Origin: JBBRMG01 sp038230955
GTDB lineage: Bacteria; Patescibacteriota; Doudnabacteria; UBA920
Length of the DNA stretch: 27,182 nucleotides
Direction of reading: 5' to 3'
Assembly: GCA_038230955.1 (NCBI GenBank)
Contig: JBBRMG010000015.1
Coordinates: 1-27,182, forward strand
Shown here: positions 13,115 to 20,222 of the stretch, piece after piece
How positions within the stretch are numbered: the first letter of the stretch is position 1
Layout: every line of letters starts with the position of its first letter
Notes under the pieces: generated by a model
Told to the model about the DNA's origin: nothing
Database searches by the model: none
Seen by the model: the letters and a program-made list of their open reading frames with translations, nothing else
Program-made: the position numbers and the translations under genes

Positions 13115-13150
13115 TTGACAACTTCCAAGCCTGAGAGTAATATACTCAGG
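13115..13150 (+). promoter_or_regulatory. Near-consensus promoter with overlapping palindrome, driving the candidate ncRNA
   Basis: TTGACA (13115-13120), exactly 17 bp, TAATAT (13138-13143). A perfect 6-bp inverted repeat CCTGAG (13130-13135)/CTCAGG (13145-13150) is centred on the -10, looking like an operator. One of the strongest promoters in the window, yet no protein start follows. Confidence 0.8.
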
Positions 13151-13637
13151 TTGAAGACCGAGCCTAGATTTTCAACCCCGCTCTGCGGAAGCGAGCGTCT
13201 GGTAAATACCTTATGGGCAACCAAATGCGGGACAATTTTATCTGTAGTGTATAGGAGGTACACTGTGAGAAACATTAGACCACCGGCGGTATAGCTCCAC
13301 CGATTTCGGGAAATTATATAGAGACCAGTCGATTGCGGCAGTCTCGAAGCCCTGGGGCAGCTAATTCCTTCCAGCGCATTAGTAGCGCGAATAAAAAAAG
13401 ACAGGACGGGAACATAAAAGTAAGTGTGGTAAGTGTCGCGAAAGTCACGCGAACCGAGAAATTCGACTACAATGTCGATCCGATTCACTGAGATGATTCA
13501 TCTCGACAGGAGCTAATGGTAAACCAATATTAGACGTCTATCAAACGCATGCGGTTATAACCAGCACAGTCCATACATCGTCCAACAAAACGCGGGCAAA
13601 AGGAATTAACAACCCTTTTCGCCCGCTAATTTTTTTA
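13150..13637 (+). ncRNA. Candidate large structured non-coding RNA (~490 nt), unknown family
   Basis: Bounded by a near-consensus promoter and a strong terminator, with no plausible protein on the plus strand. Dense local hairpins: GGTTGAA (13149-13155) pairing with TTCAACC; AGTGTA-TAGGAGG-TACACT, which displays AGGAGG in its loop; GAGAC..GTCTC; GCGC-ATTAGTA-GCGC; TCGCG-AAAGTCA-CGCGA; TCGAC-TACAAT-GTCGA; GAGATG-ATT-CATCTC. I looked for and did not find the hallmark sequences of RNase P RNA, tmRNA, SRP RNA or a group II domain V. An antisense 128-codon frame (13102-13488) has no protein-like character. It could be a divergent housekeeping RNA or a new class. Confidence 0.6.
13592..13636 (+). 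terminator. Terminator of the candidate ncRNA
   Basis: GCGGGC-AAAAGG (13592-13603) pairs with CCTTTT-C-GCCCGC (13614-13626) over 12 bp with one bulge, followed by TAATTTTTTT. It is on the plus strand and cannot belong to the minus-strand gene beyond it. Confidence 0.9.
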
Positions 13638-13644
13638 TAAAAAA

Positions 13645-13673
13645 TGCCCGAATCCGATGAGAGGATTCGAGCA
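13645..13673 (-). terminator. Terminator of the minus-strand membrane protein gene
   Basis: CGAATCC (13649-13655)/GGATTCG (13663-13669) stem with an outer GC clamp. Read on the minus strand it is followed by ATTTTTTA. It lies just beyond the gene ending at 13690. Confidence 0.8.
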
Positions 13674-13689
13674 AACATTCATACTCTTG

Positions 13690-14457
13690 TTATGATCCCA
13701 CAGTCGTGGGGTGTTCTTTTTCCGCAAGGAGCTCGCGGTGCACAAGAACCGCATTGTCCTTAATGTAAATCCGGCCTTTTTCTATAGACCCGTGAACGAC
13801 TATGGAGTGCCGGACTTTCATCCACCACTCTACCGGCACCCGAGGCTTAATATTCCAGCTGCCTGAAAAGGGATCGTCGAATTCACTGGCTATCATCCAT
13901 CCTAAGTACAGCAGAAATAAAATGATGCCGTCCGCCAAGCAACTTTGCTCAATCCGTTCATAATGGAATATTGTGACACAATAGACCATACAAACAGAAA
14001 GAGAAAACAGCATTACCTTGATGGGCGGAGCAATTCTCCGATAAAAGTATTTGCAAAACATCAGCAAATCCTCTGTGGATAAGGCGTCTTCTAACGCTTC
14101 ATCCTCAGCTTGTACTTTTTCCAAAGTGCTGTTGCCGAGGAAACCGTAAATAACCAGCAAGGCAACAAATACCGTCATAGAAAATTTGTCGTACTCCTTG
14201 CCAAAGTCAATGAACAGCACCGGCAGGTTATGCTTTAGCCATTCAAGAATGATGACCGATATGATCGTGTAGATCAACGGCTTGATGGCGATCATTTTGT
14301 AATGCCAAACTATGCGCAGGTCTTTGCGTAGGTCGTAAAAGAACGGCCGTTTACCATCTGGCAGCACACCTTCCGTGGTATTAAGTGTATCCACACAAGG
14401 CTCCGACGATTCGTTAAGAGACGACGAAATAGGGCGTGTTCCCTGTTCAGTATTCAT
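13690..14457 (-). CDS. Hypothetical membrane protein (255 aa)
   Basis: No family is recognised. About 60 polar residues precede four hydrophobic helices (around IKPLIYTIISVIILEWL, MTVFVALLVIYGFLG, IKVMLFSLSVCMVYCV and GIILFLLYLGWMIAS) and a ~60-residue soluble tail with a VPVEWWMKVRHSIVVHG stretch. The start is set by GGAGG 10 nt before the ATG at 14457; the frame extends 26 codons further but that part covers the promoter. It is monocistronic, with its own promoter and terminator. Confidence 0.72.
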   Translation of the reverse strand: MNTEQGTRPISSSLNESSEPCVDTLNTTEGVLPDGKRPFFYDLRKDLRIVWHYKMIAIKPLIYTIISVIILEWLKHNLPVLFIDFGKEYDKFSMTVFVALLVIYGFLGNSTLEKVQAEDEALEDALSTEDLLMFCKYFYRRIAPPIKVMLFSLSVCMVYCVTIFHYERIEQSCLADGIILFLLYLGWMIASEFDDPFSGSWNIKPRVPVEWWMKVRHSIVVHGSIEKGRIYIKDNAVLVHRELLAEKEHPTTVGS

Positions 14458-14496
14458 TTTTTTGTATCCTCCAGTTTGAAAATAAAACGATTTAAC

Positions 14497-14525
14497 AGAA
14501 TACCACAAAAATGACCCTTTGTCAA
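14497..14525 (-). promoter_or_regulatory. Promoter of the 13690-14457 gene
   Basis: On the minus strand TTGACA (14520-14525), 17 bp, TATTCT (14497-14502) with a TGn extension. The predicted start near 14490 gives a leader of about 33 nt containing the GGAGG. Confidence 0.8.
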
Positions 14526-14572
14526 GGGCATGCAATCTTAGTTTTTGCGCTTCAAGCTAGAATTCAGCTGTC

Positions 14573-15844
14573 CTAAACAACTACTTGGTCGTGTTGTGGT
14601 TCTTTTATCTTCCTCGCTACAAAAACCCCCAGTAATAAGAACAAACTCATGGCAAAAACTGCAGCCCTATAGTTTAATGCTCCTCGAGTAACCACAAGGT
14701 AGACCACAATCCCCCATATAGCTGGCCCGCCAATAGAAGCCAATCGTTCCGAGATTGAATATAGCCCAAAAAACTGAGCTTTCTTTTCATAAGGAATTAG
14801 TATGGTAAATAAAGCTTTAGCGGTAGCAAATGCAATGCCGGTCCCTAATCCAAACAAACCAAATAGCACGTAAACTATAATGCCAGCATGAGCCAGGGCA
14901 ATTCCAATAACAACCAAAGCAGTAAAACCTAAGCTCAGCATTAAGATCCTTTGATTGCCCCACTTATCTCCCAAATAACCACCTACTACAGCACCTAGGG
15001 TAAAGCCTAAATAAACTAGCATAAACACTGGAATTTTTTGAGCATCAGTGAAATGGTAAACCTTGTCTAAATAAATGGCAGAAAACAGTTGAAGCGTAAG
15101 AATGGCATCGTTAAAACAATAAAACGCAATTAATAATCGAGTGACGCCCGGATATTGTTCCGTATTTTTTAAGTCCCTCCAGACTGATCCAAAAACATCT
15201 TTATAATGTTTCACTTCCCCCGGAGCATCTTTGTGTTTGCGAAAAGCAACAAACACAGGAATGCAAAACAGCAAAGCCAGAATGGCTGCCGGTAACATAA
15301 CATCTATGCGAGAGCGACCTAAAAAATAAACAGCACCTGTGACAATGGGCAGTGTCACTAACAAACCCACTACATCCCCAATCGTGCTTAGTCCCCCACC
15401 TAAACCAGCTACCTTGGCTGCAGTCCGTGGGGTGGAAATATCTTTAAGAAAAGTGTTGTAAAGGAAAGCACCCAACTGGTACAAAATATTGAACATTGAA
15501 TACAGCACTAGCGTCAACACTATGCGCGCTAAAAATGAGTGGAGATGAGCCGCGACTTGAATAAGGCCACCGCACACTATTCCAGCTAGGGTTAAGCTAA
15601 AAAATATTTGTTTCCTGTTGCCTGACTGATCGACTAAATATCCCAAAAAGGGTGACAAGAAAATGAGAATAATAGTCGACCCAATAAAAGCAAAAGAGAA
15701 CCAGAAGTCTGGCACCTTATTATCTACTACAAGCCACTGAGAAAAATAGACGGAGGCATTAACAAAGACAATCTGAGTGGCAAAATCCCAGAAGTACCAT
15801 GAAATATTTTTGAAGCTATACAGTTGTCGAGTATCGGAGTTCAT
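14573..15844 (-). CDS. Major facilitator superfamily transporter, UMF1/Atg22-like
   Basis: A 423-residue carrier with 12 predicted helices. The opening FKNISWYFWDFATQIVFVNASVYF matches the UMF1/Atg22-type N-terminus (W-x-x-x-D-F-A). The MFS loop motif appears as GYLVDQSGNRKQIF between helices 2 and 3 and again as GGYLGDKWGNQRIL in the second half. Substrate unknown; relatives handle amino acids or other small solutes. It lies downstream of the HupE-TPR-DUF4331 genes on the same strand but behind a terminator at 15861, so it may be expressed separately. Confidence 0.9.
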   Translation of the reverse strand: MNSDTRQLYSFKNISWYFWDFATQIVFVNASVYFSQWLVVDNKVPDFWFSFAFIGSTIILIFLSPFLGYLVDQSGNRKQIFFSLTLAGIVCGGLIQVAAHLHSFLARIVLTLVLYSMFNILYQLGAFLYNTFLKDISTPRTAAKVAGLGGGLSTIGDVVGLLVTLPIVTGAVYFLGRSRIDVMLPAAILALLFCIPVFVAFRKHKDAPGEVKHYKDVFGSVWRDLKNTEQYPGVTRLLIAFYCFNDAILTLQLFSAIYLDKVYHFTDAQKIPVFMLVYLGFTLGAVVGGYLGDKWGNQRILMLSLGFTALVVIGIALAHAGIIVYVLFGLFGLGTGIAFATAKALFTILIPYEKKAQFFGLYSISERLASIGGPAIWGIVVYLVVTRGALNYRAAVFAMSLFLLLGVFVARKIKEPQHDQVVV

Positions 15845-15860
15845 GAGGAGAGTGTAACAA

Positions 15861-15883
15861 AAAATCGCTTTAAAAGCGATTTT
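15861..15883 (-). terminator. Terminator after the HupE/UreJ gene
   Basis: A 10-bp stem AAAATCGCTT/AAGCGATTTT directly after the hupE-like stop, followed on the minus strand by a T run. An outer AGAGTGT/ACACTCT pair extends the symmetry. Confidence 0.8.
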
Positions 15884-16696
15884 CTAAAAAAAGAACACTC
15901 TTTGAATAATCCAGAATATAGCAATGGCAGAAATAATTCCGGCTACTACTTTGACTGCGGTAGGATACCACGGTCGGTGGCGGTAATAAAAAATTGGGGG
16001 CAACACCACCGCTAAAATAATTAACTGCCCTATTTCTATCCCTACATTAAAGGCAAACAGAGAAGACACGAACCGGTCTGCTGGAATTTTGATTTCCTTT
16101 AACAACCCGGCAAACCCCAGCCCATGGAATAAGCCAAAGAAAAAAACCATCACAATTTTGCCTTTATTTTCACCAATAAACTTTCGCCCTTTGAAAAATA
16201 CAGAGGTTATTGCGACGAATGCAATGGACATAGCAATCAGTGGTTCAACAATTTTTGAAGGCAACACCAAAATGCCGCTGCCGGCCAGCACCAATGTTAT
16301 GCTATGAGCAATCGTAAAAGTAGTAGTGAGCTTTAAAATTTCCTTTATCGACACAAAAACTAGGACCAACGACAACACAAACAATATATGGTCCGGGCCG
16401 CTTAAAATATGTCCCACACCCAGTTTTACAAAATCAATAAAGTTATCAAAAAAATTTGTACTCCGGTTGGATATTAATTTAATGACTTCTGTCTTATCCC
16501 GAAACTTAGCGGCAATGTCCGGTGCTTGGGTTAGAGCATACTCTTGAATTTGATCTGCCGTTGCATTGGGATTAGCTTTTATGTAATCGAGGATCGGTTT
16601 GGGCAGCAATTCATGAGCTTGTGATATTAAAGGAGAGCCAAACAACAAAATTATCCCCAAAAAAACTCCTAATAAAATCTTATTAACTTTTTTCAT
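15884..16696 (-). CDS. HupE/UreJ family membrane protein
   Basis: The family contains Ni/Co-linked permeases of hydrogenase and urease clusters and many uncharacterised members. 270 residues: an N-terminal signal peptide or helix (residues 7-27), then a ~65-residue exported domain starting HELLPKPILDYIKANP. About six helices follow with the family histidine motifs GVGHILSGPDHILF and FGLFHGLGFAGLL and TFTIAHSITL in between. No hydrogenase or urease genes are in view. Here it follows a TPR protein and a DUF4331 protein, an association I recall from other bacteria, so metal or ion handling linked to those is an inference. Confidence 0.88.
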   Translation of the reverse strand: MKKVNKILLGVFLGIILLFGSPLISQAHELLPKPILDYIKANPNATADQIQEYALTQAPDIAAKFRDKTEVIKLISNRSTNFFDNFIDFVKLGVGHILSGPDHILFVLSLVLVFVSIKEILKLTTTFTIAHSITLVLAGSGILVLPSKIVEPLIAMSIAFVAITSVFFKGRKFIGENKGKIVMVFFFGLFHGLGFAGLLKEIKIPADRFVSSLFAFNVGIEIGQLIILAVVLPPIFYYRHRPWYPTAVKVVAGIISAIAIFWIIQRVFFF

Positions 16697-16718
16697 ATTT
16701 ATTTAGCTTTTTTCATAA

Positions 16719-18008
16719 CTACTTAGCTTTGTCCGCCGCGACTTTAGAATATAAAATAGAGAAATGAGGGTTCAAGGCCACCGCTTTTTTATAATAACCT
16801 TTAGCCTGGTCCGTTTGTCCCTTAGCTTCGGCAATCATGCCGGCATGAAATACAATTAGTGGATCATTCTCTCCCAGTCGCAAAGCTTGTTTGATAGCCG
16901 TCTGAGCGTTATCCATTTGGCCATTGACATAACTAGCCCAGGCTAAGGAATCTGCTCCGTTTATGCCCGGCCTATCTTTATACGCCTGCATGGCTAACTG
17001 CAAAGATCTTTTCGGATCCAATCCATGCTCCGATAAAAATAACGATGACTCCAATTCCGTTTTTACACCACTAGCGGTTGATTTGTCAAAAGCCAGCTGA
17101 ACCAAAGAGTAATACTGCTCGGCTTTGGTTTTATCACCTGTCTGACCATAAACTTCAGCTAAGTCAATAGCATACTGCGCTAATGGTATGGCATCAAAGG
17201 CTTTTTGAAAATCTTTTAGCGCTGATGCCGTATCCCCTTTGGCGTATGCTACTCTACCTAATTGCTCATAGGCCGGAGTGTAATTTGGGGCAATCTGTAA
17301 CGCCAAGTTAAACTGTTGCTCGGCCTTAGTAATATCACTCCGCAAATCTAATTTACCCAATTCAACATAACCCCACGCCACATTTTCTGGAAAAGCGGCT
17401 CCTTCTTGCACAGCAGTTTGAATAGCCGTCCGTGCGCCGGCAATATCACCATGCAATTCCCGAGCGTAAGCTATACGAGAATAGGAACTGTAATCGGGCC
17501 GCTTATCAACCATAGTCTGAAGAGAAGCCACAGCGGCATCATAGTCCCCTAGCTCGGTTTGAGCGTCCGCAATAATTCCATAATACAAAGCTTTGTCCGG
17601 AATAATACTACTAGCTCTTTTACCCAAATCTAACGCATCCACGAAGCGATGTCGCGACAATGAAATAATGCCTCGCGTGGCTAACATATCGGGGTTGTTT
17701 GGCTCACGGGCCTGTACCGCATCCATTAAGGTATCTATTTTATTGTAATACGCGGCATCCCCAGTTTCTCGGGATTTTTGAATATAAGCGCTAGCTAACT
17801 CCAATTGAAAGCGGGTGGTATTCGGAGATTGTTTGAGTTCATCTAAATATTTGGCCACTAGCTTATCCGTAGCGGTGGGGTTGGTAATTACCTCATTTGT
17901 GGCTACGGGGTGCTTGTTCTTCTCATATTGCTGATATTTTCTACCGCCCAATATTATAAGAACAACACTAATTACCACTAAATAAATTATAAAATAAGAT
18001 TTTTTCAT
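16719..18008 (-). CDS. Membrane-anchored TPR-repeat protein (429 aa)
   Basis: An N-terminal helix (YFIIYLVVISVVLIILGG) anchors a long array of about ten TPR motifs that probably faces outward (for example GDYDAAVASLQTMVDKRPDYSSY, KAEQQFNLALQIAPNYTPAYEQLG, DQAKGYYKKAVALNPHF). The start is the ATG at 18008; the frame opens earlier only at a TTG. It sits between the DUF4331 gene and the HupE gene, 22 nt from the latter, so it is likely co-expressed with HupE. It may scaffold the exported DUF4331 protein. Confidence 0.87.
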   Translation of the reverse strand: MKKSYFIIYLVVISVVLIILGGRKYQQYEKNKHPVATNEVITNPTATDKLVAKYLDELKQSPNTTRFQLELASAYIQKSRETGDAAYYNKIDTLMDAVQAREPNNPDMLATRGIISLSRHRFVDALDLGKRASSIIPDKALYYGIIADAQTELGDYDAAVASLQTMVDKRPDYSSYSRIAYARELHGDIAGARTAIQTAVQEGAAFPENVAWGYVELGKLDLRSDITKAEQQFNLALQIAPNYTPAYEQLGRVAYAKGDTASALKDFQKAFDAIPLAQYAIDLAEVYGQTGDKTKAEQYYSLVQLAFDKSTASGVKTELESSLFLSEHGLDPKRSLQLAMQAYKDRPGINGADSLAWASYVNGQMDNAQTAIKQALRLGENDPLIVFHAGMIAEAKGQTDQAKGYYKKAVALNPHFSILYSKVAADKAK

Positions 18009-18032
18009 GTCTATTAAATATATAAAAAACAA

Positions 18033-18064
18033 AATGAACGGGCAAGTTCCCTCACCCGTTCATT
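18033..18064 (-). terminator. Hairpin between DUF4331 and TPR genes
   Basis: A 10-bp perfect stem AATGAACGGG/CCCGTTCATT with a 12-nt loop. On the minus strand it is followed by TTGTTTTTTAT. As it lies between two same-strand genes, it probably lets only part of the transcription through, giving more DUF4331 protein than TPR and HupE. Confidence 0.8.
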
Positions 18065-18082
18065 CATTATATCACCTATGAG

Positions 18083-19975
18083 TTAGAATGCACCCCAGCC
18101 TACGCCTTCATCGGCATAACCAGAACGCATAGCGCTATCTCTTTCCTCTGCACTAGTAGTGTAGAAGTGGTCATCCACGCGTGCATTGTACAAACGGTAC
18201 ACTGCAATACCGGCACCAGAAGGATTAACGTATCCTGAGATACCTTCGGATACATAACCTCTGCTAGTCAAACCATTTTGCTCATCAGCATTGGTTGTGT
18301 AGAAGTGCTTACGGTTACGGCTGTTGTACAAACGGTACAACGGGGTGGAACCACTAACTTGGCTACCAGTAACGCTACCGATAGAACCTTCTGTTACATA
18401 TCCGGAACGGACAGCAGCATCACGTTCACCAGCATCGGCTGTGTAGAAGTGATCATTGCTTCTCCAGTTATACAACCGGAAGAATTCACCACCATTAACT
18501 CCACCACCGGCACTAAGGCCACCACCACTGCCATTTGTACTAACACTAGTGGCGTGTGGTCGGGAATCAAAACCAGAATGAGGCAGAGCCAAATAAGGGA
18601 ATGTCCCACGGAAAGATACATCGTTAGCATCTACACCATCACCCAATTGGGCTGCCAATGGATCTGGAGTAAAGTCAGGATGGAACAATGGGTAAGCTGC
18701 ACCGGCCACTGCCTTAATGGAAATGTCGGTAACATCATCAGCCAAACGACGACCGTTTGGATAACCAGCTTTATCACCAGCCACTACACCTAAACTGTTA
18801 GGGTTAGCGGATGGAGCAACTGCAACGTTTAGGCGCAATTCCTCAGAAGGAGTGGCTTTAGTCGACTTGGTTAAACCAGGAATACCGGTCAAGAAAATGG
18901 CGATTAAGTCATCACGCTGATTTGGGCTACCAAAAGCGCCTTGTGGCGGTACTTTGACGCCATACAATGCGTTCAATAATTTGCCTAATTCAGGATCGGT
19001 TACACCATTGGCGAATTGAGCATCACCAGATGGAGAAGAACCGTTCCATGTATCTTTAGCACCAAGTGGTACAACGACTTCGTTAACCAAAGGAGAGCCT
19101 AAACGAGATACCTGAACCCATGCACCAGTGTTAGCCTGATTGCCTGCGCCCAATACGCGAGTAGATTGACGAGATGCTGTAGTGTAAGCACCGATAACAG
19201 CAGATGGGCTGGACACGTCAGTAGGACGGTCACCATTAACGGTTAAATCAGAAATCGGAATTTGTAACGCTAACGAGTTAACGTTATAGCCCTTCAAACC
19301 ATCAACGCCGCCACCGGCATTGCCAGGAAGCTTGCGAATAGTCAAAAGGTCAAACAAACCGCCTAATTCAGCGTAGAAAGGATCATCACTCTGACCTGCA
19401 AAGCTTTTTACGCCGTTGCCGACATCGGTAATGGCTTGGGCTTGCAAGTTAGCGTAGTTTGGAGTTGACTTTGGTCCAATGTTGGACGGAGCAACAGCCA
19501 AATTAGTTCCCAACACTGTGGAAACACCTTTCTTAATACGGGTCAAGGTATAGGTTTGCTTCACATTTAAGTTAGGATCGCTTGGAGACATAACCGGTCC
19601 TGTGTTATACAAAAAAGTATTAGGGTTGGACGTGGTTGTGGTAAAACGAAATTGATAGATGACATCAGGATTGGCATCGCCATCGCTGTCTACTTTAATT
19701 TCATAAAGAACGTTGTCATCAAAGGTGTAGAAGTTAGGTCCACCAGCCGGTTCTTGGAACGGCAAGTAGTTAGCAATCAAAGTTACAGTGTTCGTATTAT
19801 CGGGAGATACGAACGCATAGAAGTCAGTCGCATCAGCTTTAGGGTCTCCGGCAATTAATGGAGCTTCACGGTGACTAGAAGCCAACGCACCGATTGGACC
19901 AGGAAGAACTAAAGCAAGAGCAACTAAAGCGGTCACAATGGTGCTGGCCGTCTTAATTGTGTTTTTTGGATTCAT
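18083..19975 (-). CDS. Secreted DUF4331 protein with three C-terminal DUF5648-type repeats
   Basis: 630 residues. A signal peptide (about 1-32, ending LASS) is directly followed by the DUF4331 opening SHREAPLIAGDPKADATDFY, with further family phrases (LIANYLPFQEPAGGPNFYTF; RRLADDVTDISIKAVAG). A glycine/serine linker leads to three ~45-residue repeats of the form YRLYN..HFYTT..ER, with YN, HFYT and SGY as fixed points. That type of repeat is found at the ends of secreted hydrolases and adhesins and may bind glycans or the cell surface. DUF4331 has no known activity. Upstream lies an extended -10 promoter and an inverted repeat. It has a large coding sequence and its own terminator, so it is likely well expressed. 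Confidence 0.92.
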   Translation of the reverse strand: MNPKNTIKTASTIVTALVALALVLPGPIGALASSHREAPLIAGDPKADATDFYAFVSPDNTNTVTLIANYLPFQEPAGGPNFYTFDDNVLYEIKVDSDGDANPDVIYQFRFTTTTSNPNTFLYNTGPVMSPSDPNLNVKQTYTLTRIKKGVSTVLGTNLAVAPSNIGPKSTPNYANLQAQAITDVGNGVKSFAGQSDDPFYAELGGLFDLLTIRKLPGNAGGGVDGLKGYNVNSLALQIPISDLTVNGDRPTDVSSPSAVIGAYTTASRQSTRVLGAGNQANTGAWVQVSRLGSPLVNEVVVPLGAKDTWNGSSPSGDAQFANGVTDPELGKLLNALYGVKVPPQGAFGSPNQRDDLIAIFLTGIPGLTKSTKATPSEELRLNVAVAPSANPNSLGVVAGDKAGYPNGRRLADDVTDISIKAVAGAAYPLFHPDFTPDPLAAQLGDGVDANDVSFRGTFPYLALPHSGFDSRPHATSVSTNGSGGGLSAGGGVNGGEFFRLYNWRSNDHFYTADAGERDAAVRSGYVTEGSIGSVTGSQVSGSTPLYRLYNSRNRKHFYTTNADEQNGLTSRGYVSEGISGYVNPSGAGIAVYRLYNARVDDHFYTTSAEERDSAMRSGYADEGVGWGAF

Positions 19976-20040
19976 AATTTAAGTCTTATTTATTAATTTC
20001 AATTATCGCCAATGATCGACCTATTCAATGGAATACATAA

Positions 20041-20081
20041 GTTAAGTAAATTAACTATATACTTAACTCCATTCTATAGCA
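20041..20081 (-). promoter_or_regulatory. Promoter and inverted repeat upstream of the DUF4331 gene
   Basis: TGCTATAGA on the minus strand (hexamer at 20073-20078) is an extended -10. A perfect 7-bp inverted repeat GTTAAGT (20041-20047)/ACTTAAC (20061-20067) falls immediately downstream of the predicted start, as an operator or a 5' stabilising hairpin. Confidence 0.5.
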
Positions 20082-20114
20082 AATGTATGACTTAAATATG
20101 ATGTACTTAGCCAT

Positions 20115-20144
20115 TTGACCAGAGACCCCTTTCTCACATATGAT
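20115..20144 (+). promoter_or_regulatory. purL promoter
   Basis: TTGACC (20115-20120), 18 bp, TATGAT (20139-20144). The predicted start at about 20151 leaves a leader of about 70 nt. Confidence 0.6.
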
Positions 20145-20178
20145 TAATAATCGTCACGCAATAACCACGTACTTTTCT

Positions 20179-20216
20179 GCCCTTTGGGCTATTCGTGGCG
20201 AACAGCCACAAGGAGG
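20179..20216 (+). promoter_or_regulatory. purL leader hairpins and strong ribosome binding site
   Basis: GCCC-TTT-GGGC (20179-20189) is followed by two mutually exclusive folds: GGCT-a-TTCG-TGG-CGAA-c-AGCC (20187-20207), or GTGGC-GAACA-GCCAC (20195-20209). The latter ends one base before AAGGAGG (20210-20216). The SD fixes the ATG at 20223. The overlap could be a simple translational switch, but no known riboswitch is recognised. Confidence 0.45.
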
Positions 20217-20222
20217 ATTTAA

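Noticed and set aside
13250..13290. Short GTG frame after AGGAGG in the candidate ncRNA
   Set aside because: The AGGAGG lies in the loop of a 6-bp hairpin and the frame stops after nine codons.
13102..13488. Antisense 128-codon frame over the candidate ncRNA
   Set aside because: It crosses the ncRNA promoter, has no ribosome binding site or recognisable domain, and opposes a strong promoter and terminator.
13150..13637. RNase P RNA, tmRNA or group II intron
   Set aside because: No P4-type GGAAAGTCC core, no tRNA-like end with tag frame, and no domain V hairpin were found on either strand.
18278..18793. 171-codon frame opposite the DUF4331 gene
   Set aside because: Low-complexity Thr/Val/Ile-rich shadow of a gene with clear domains on the other strand.
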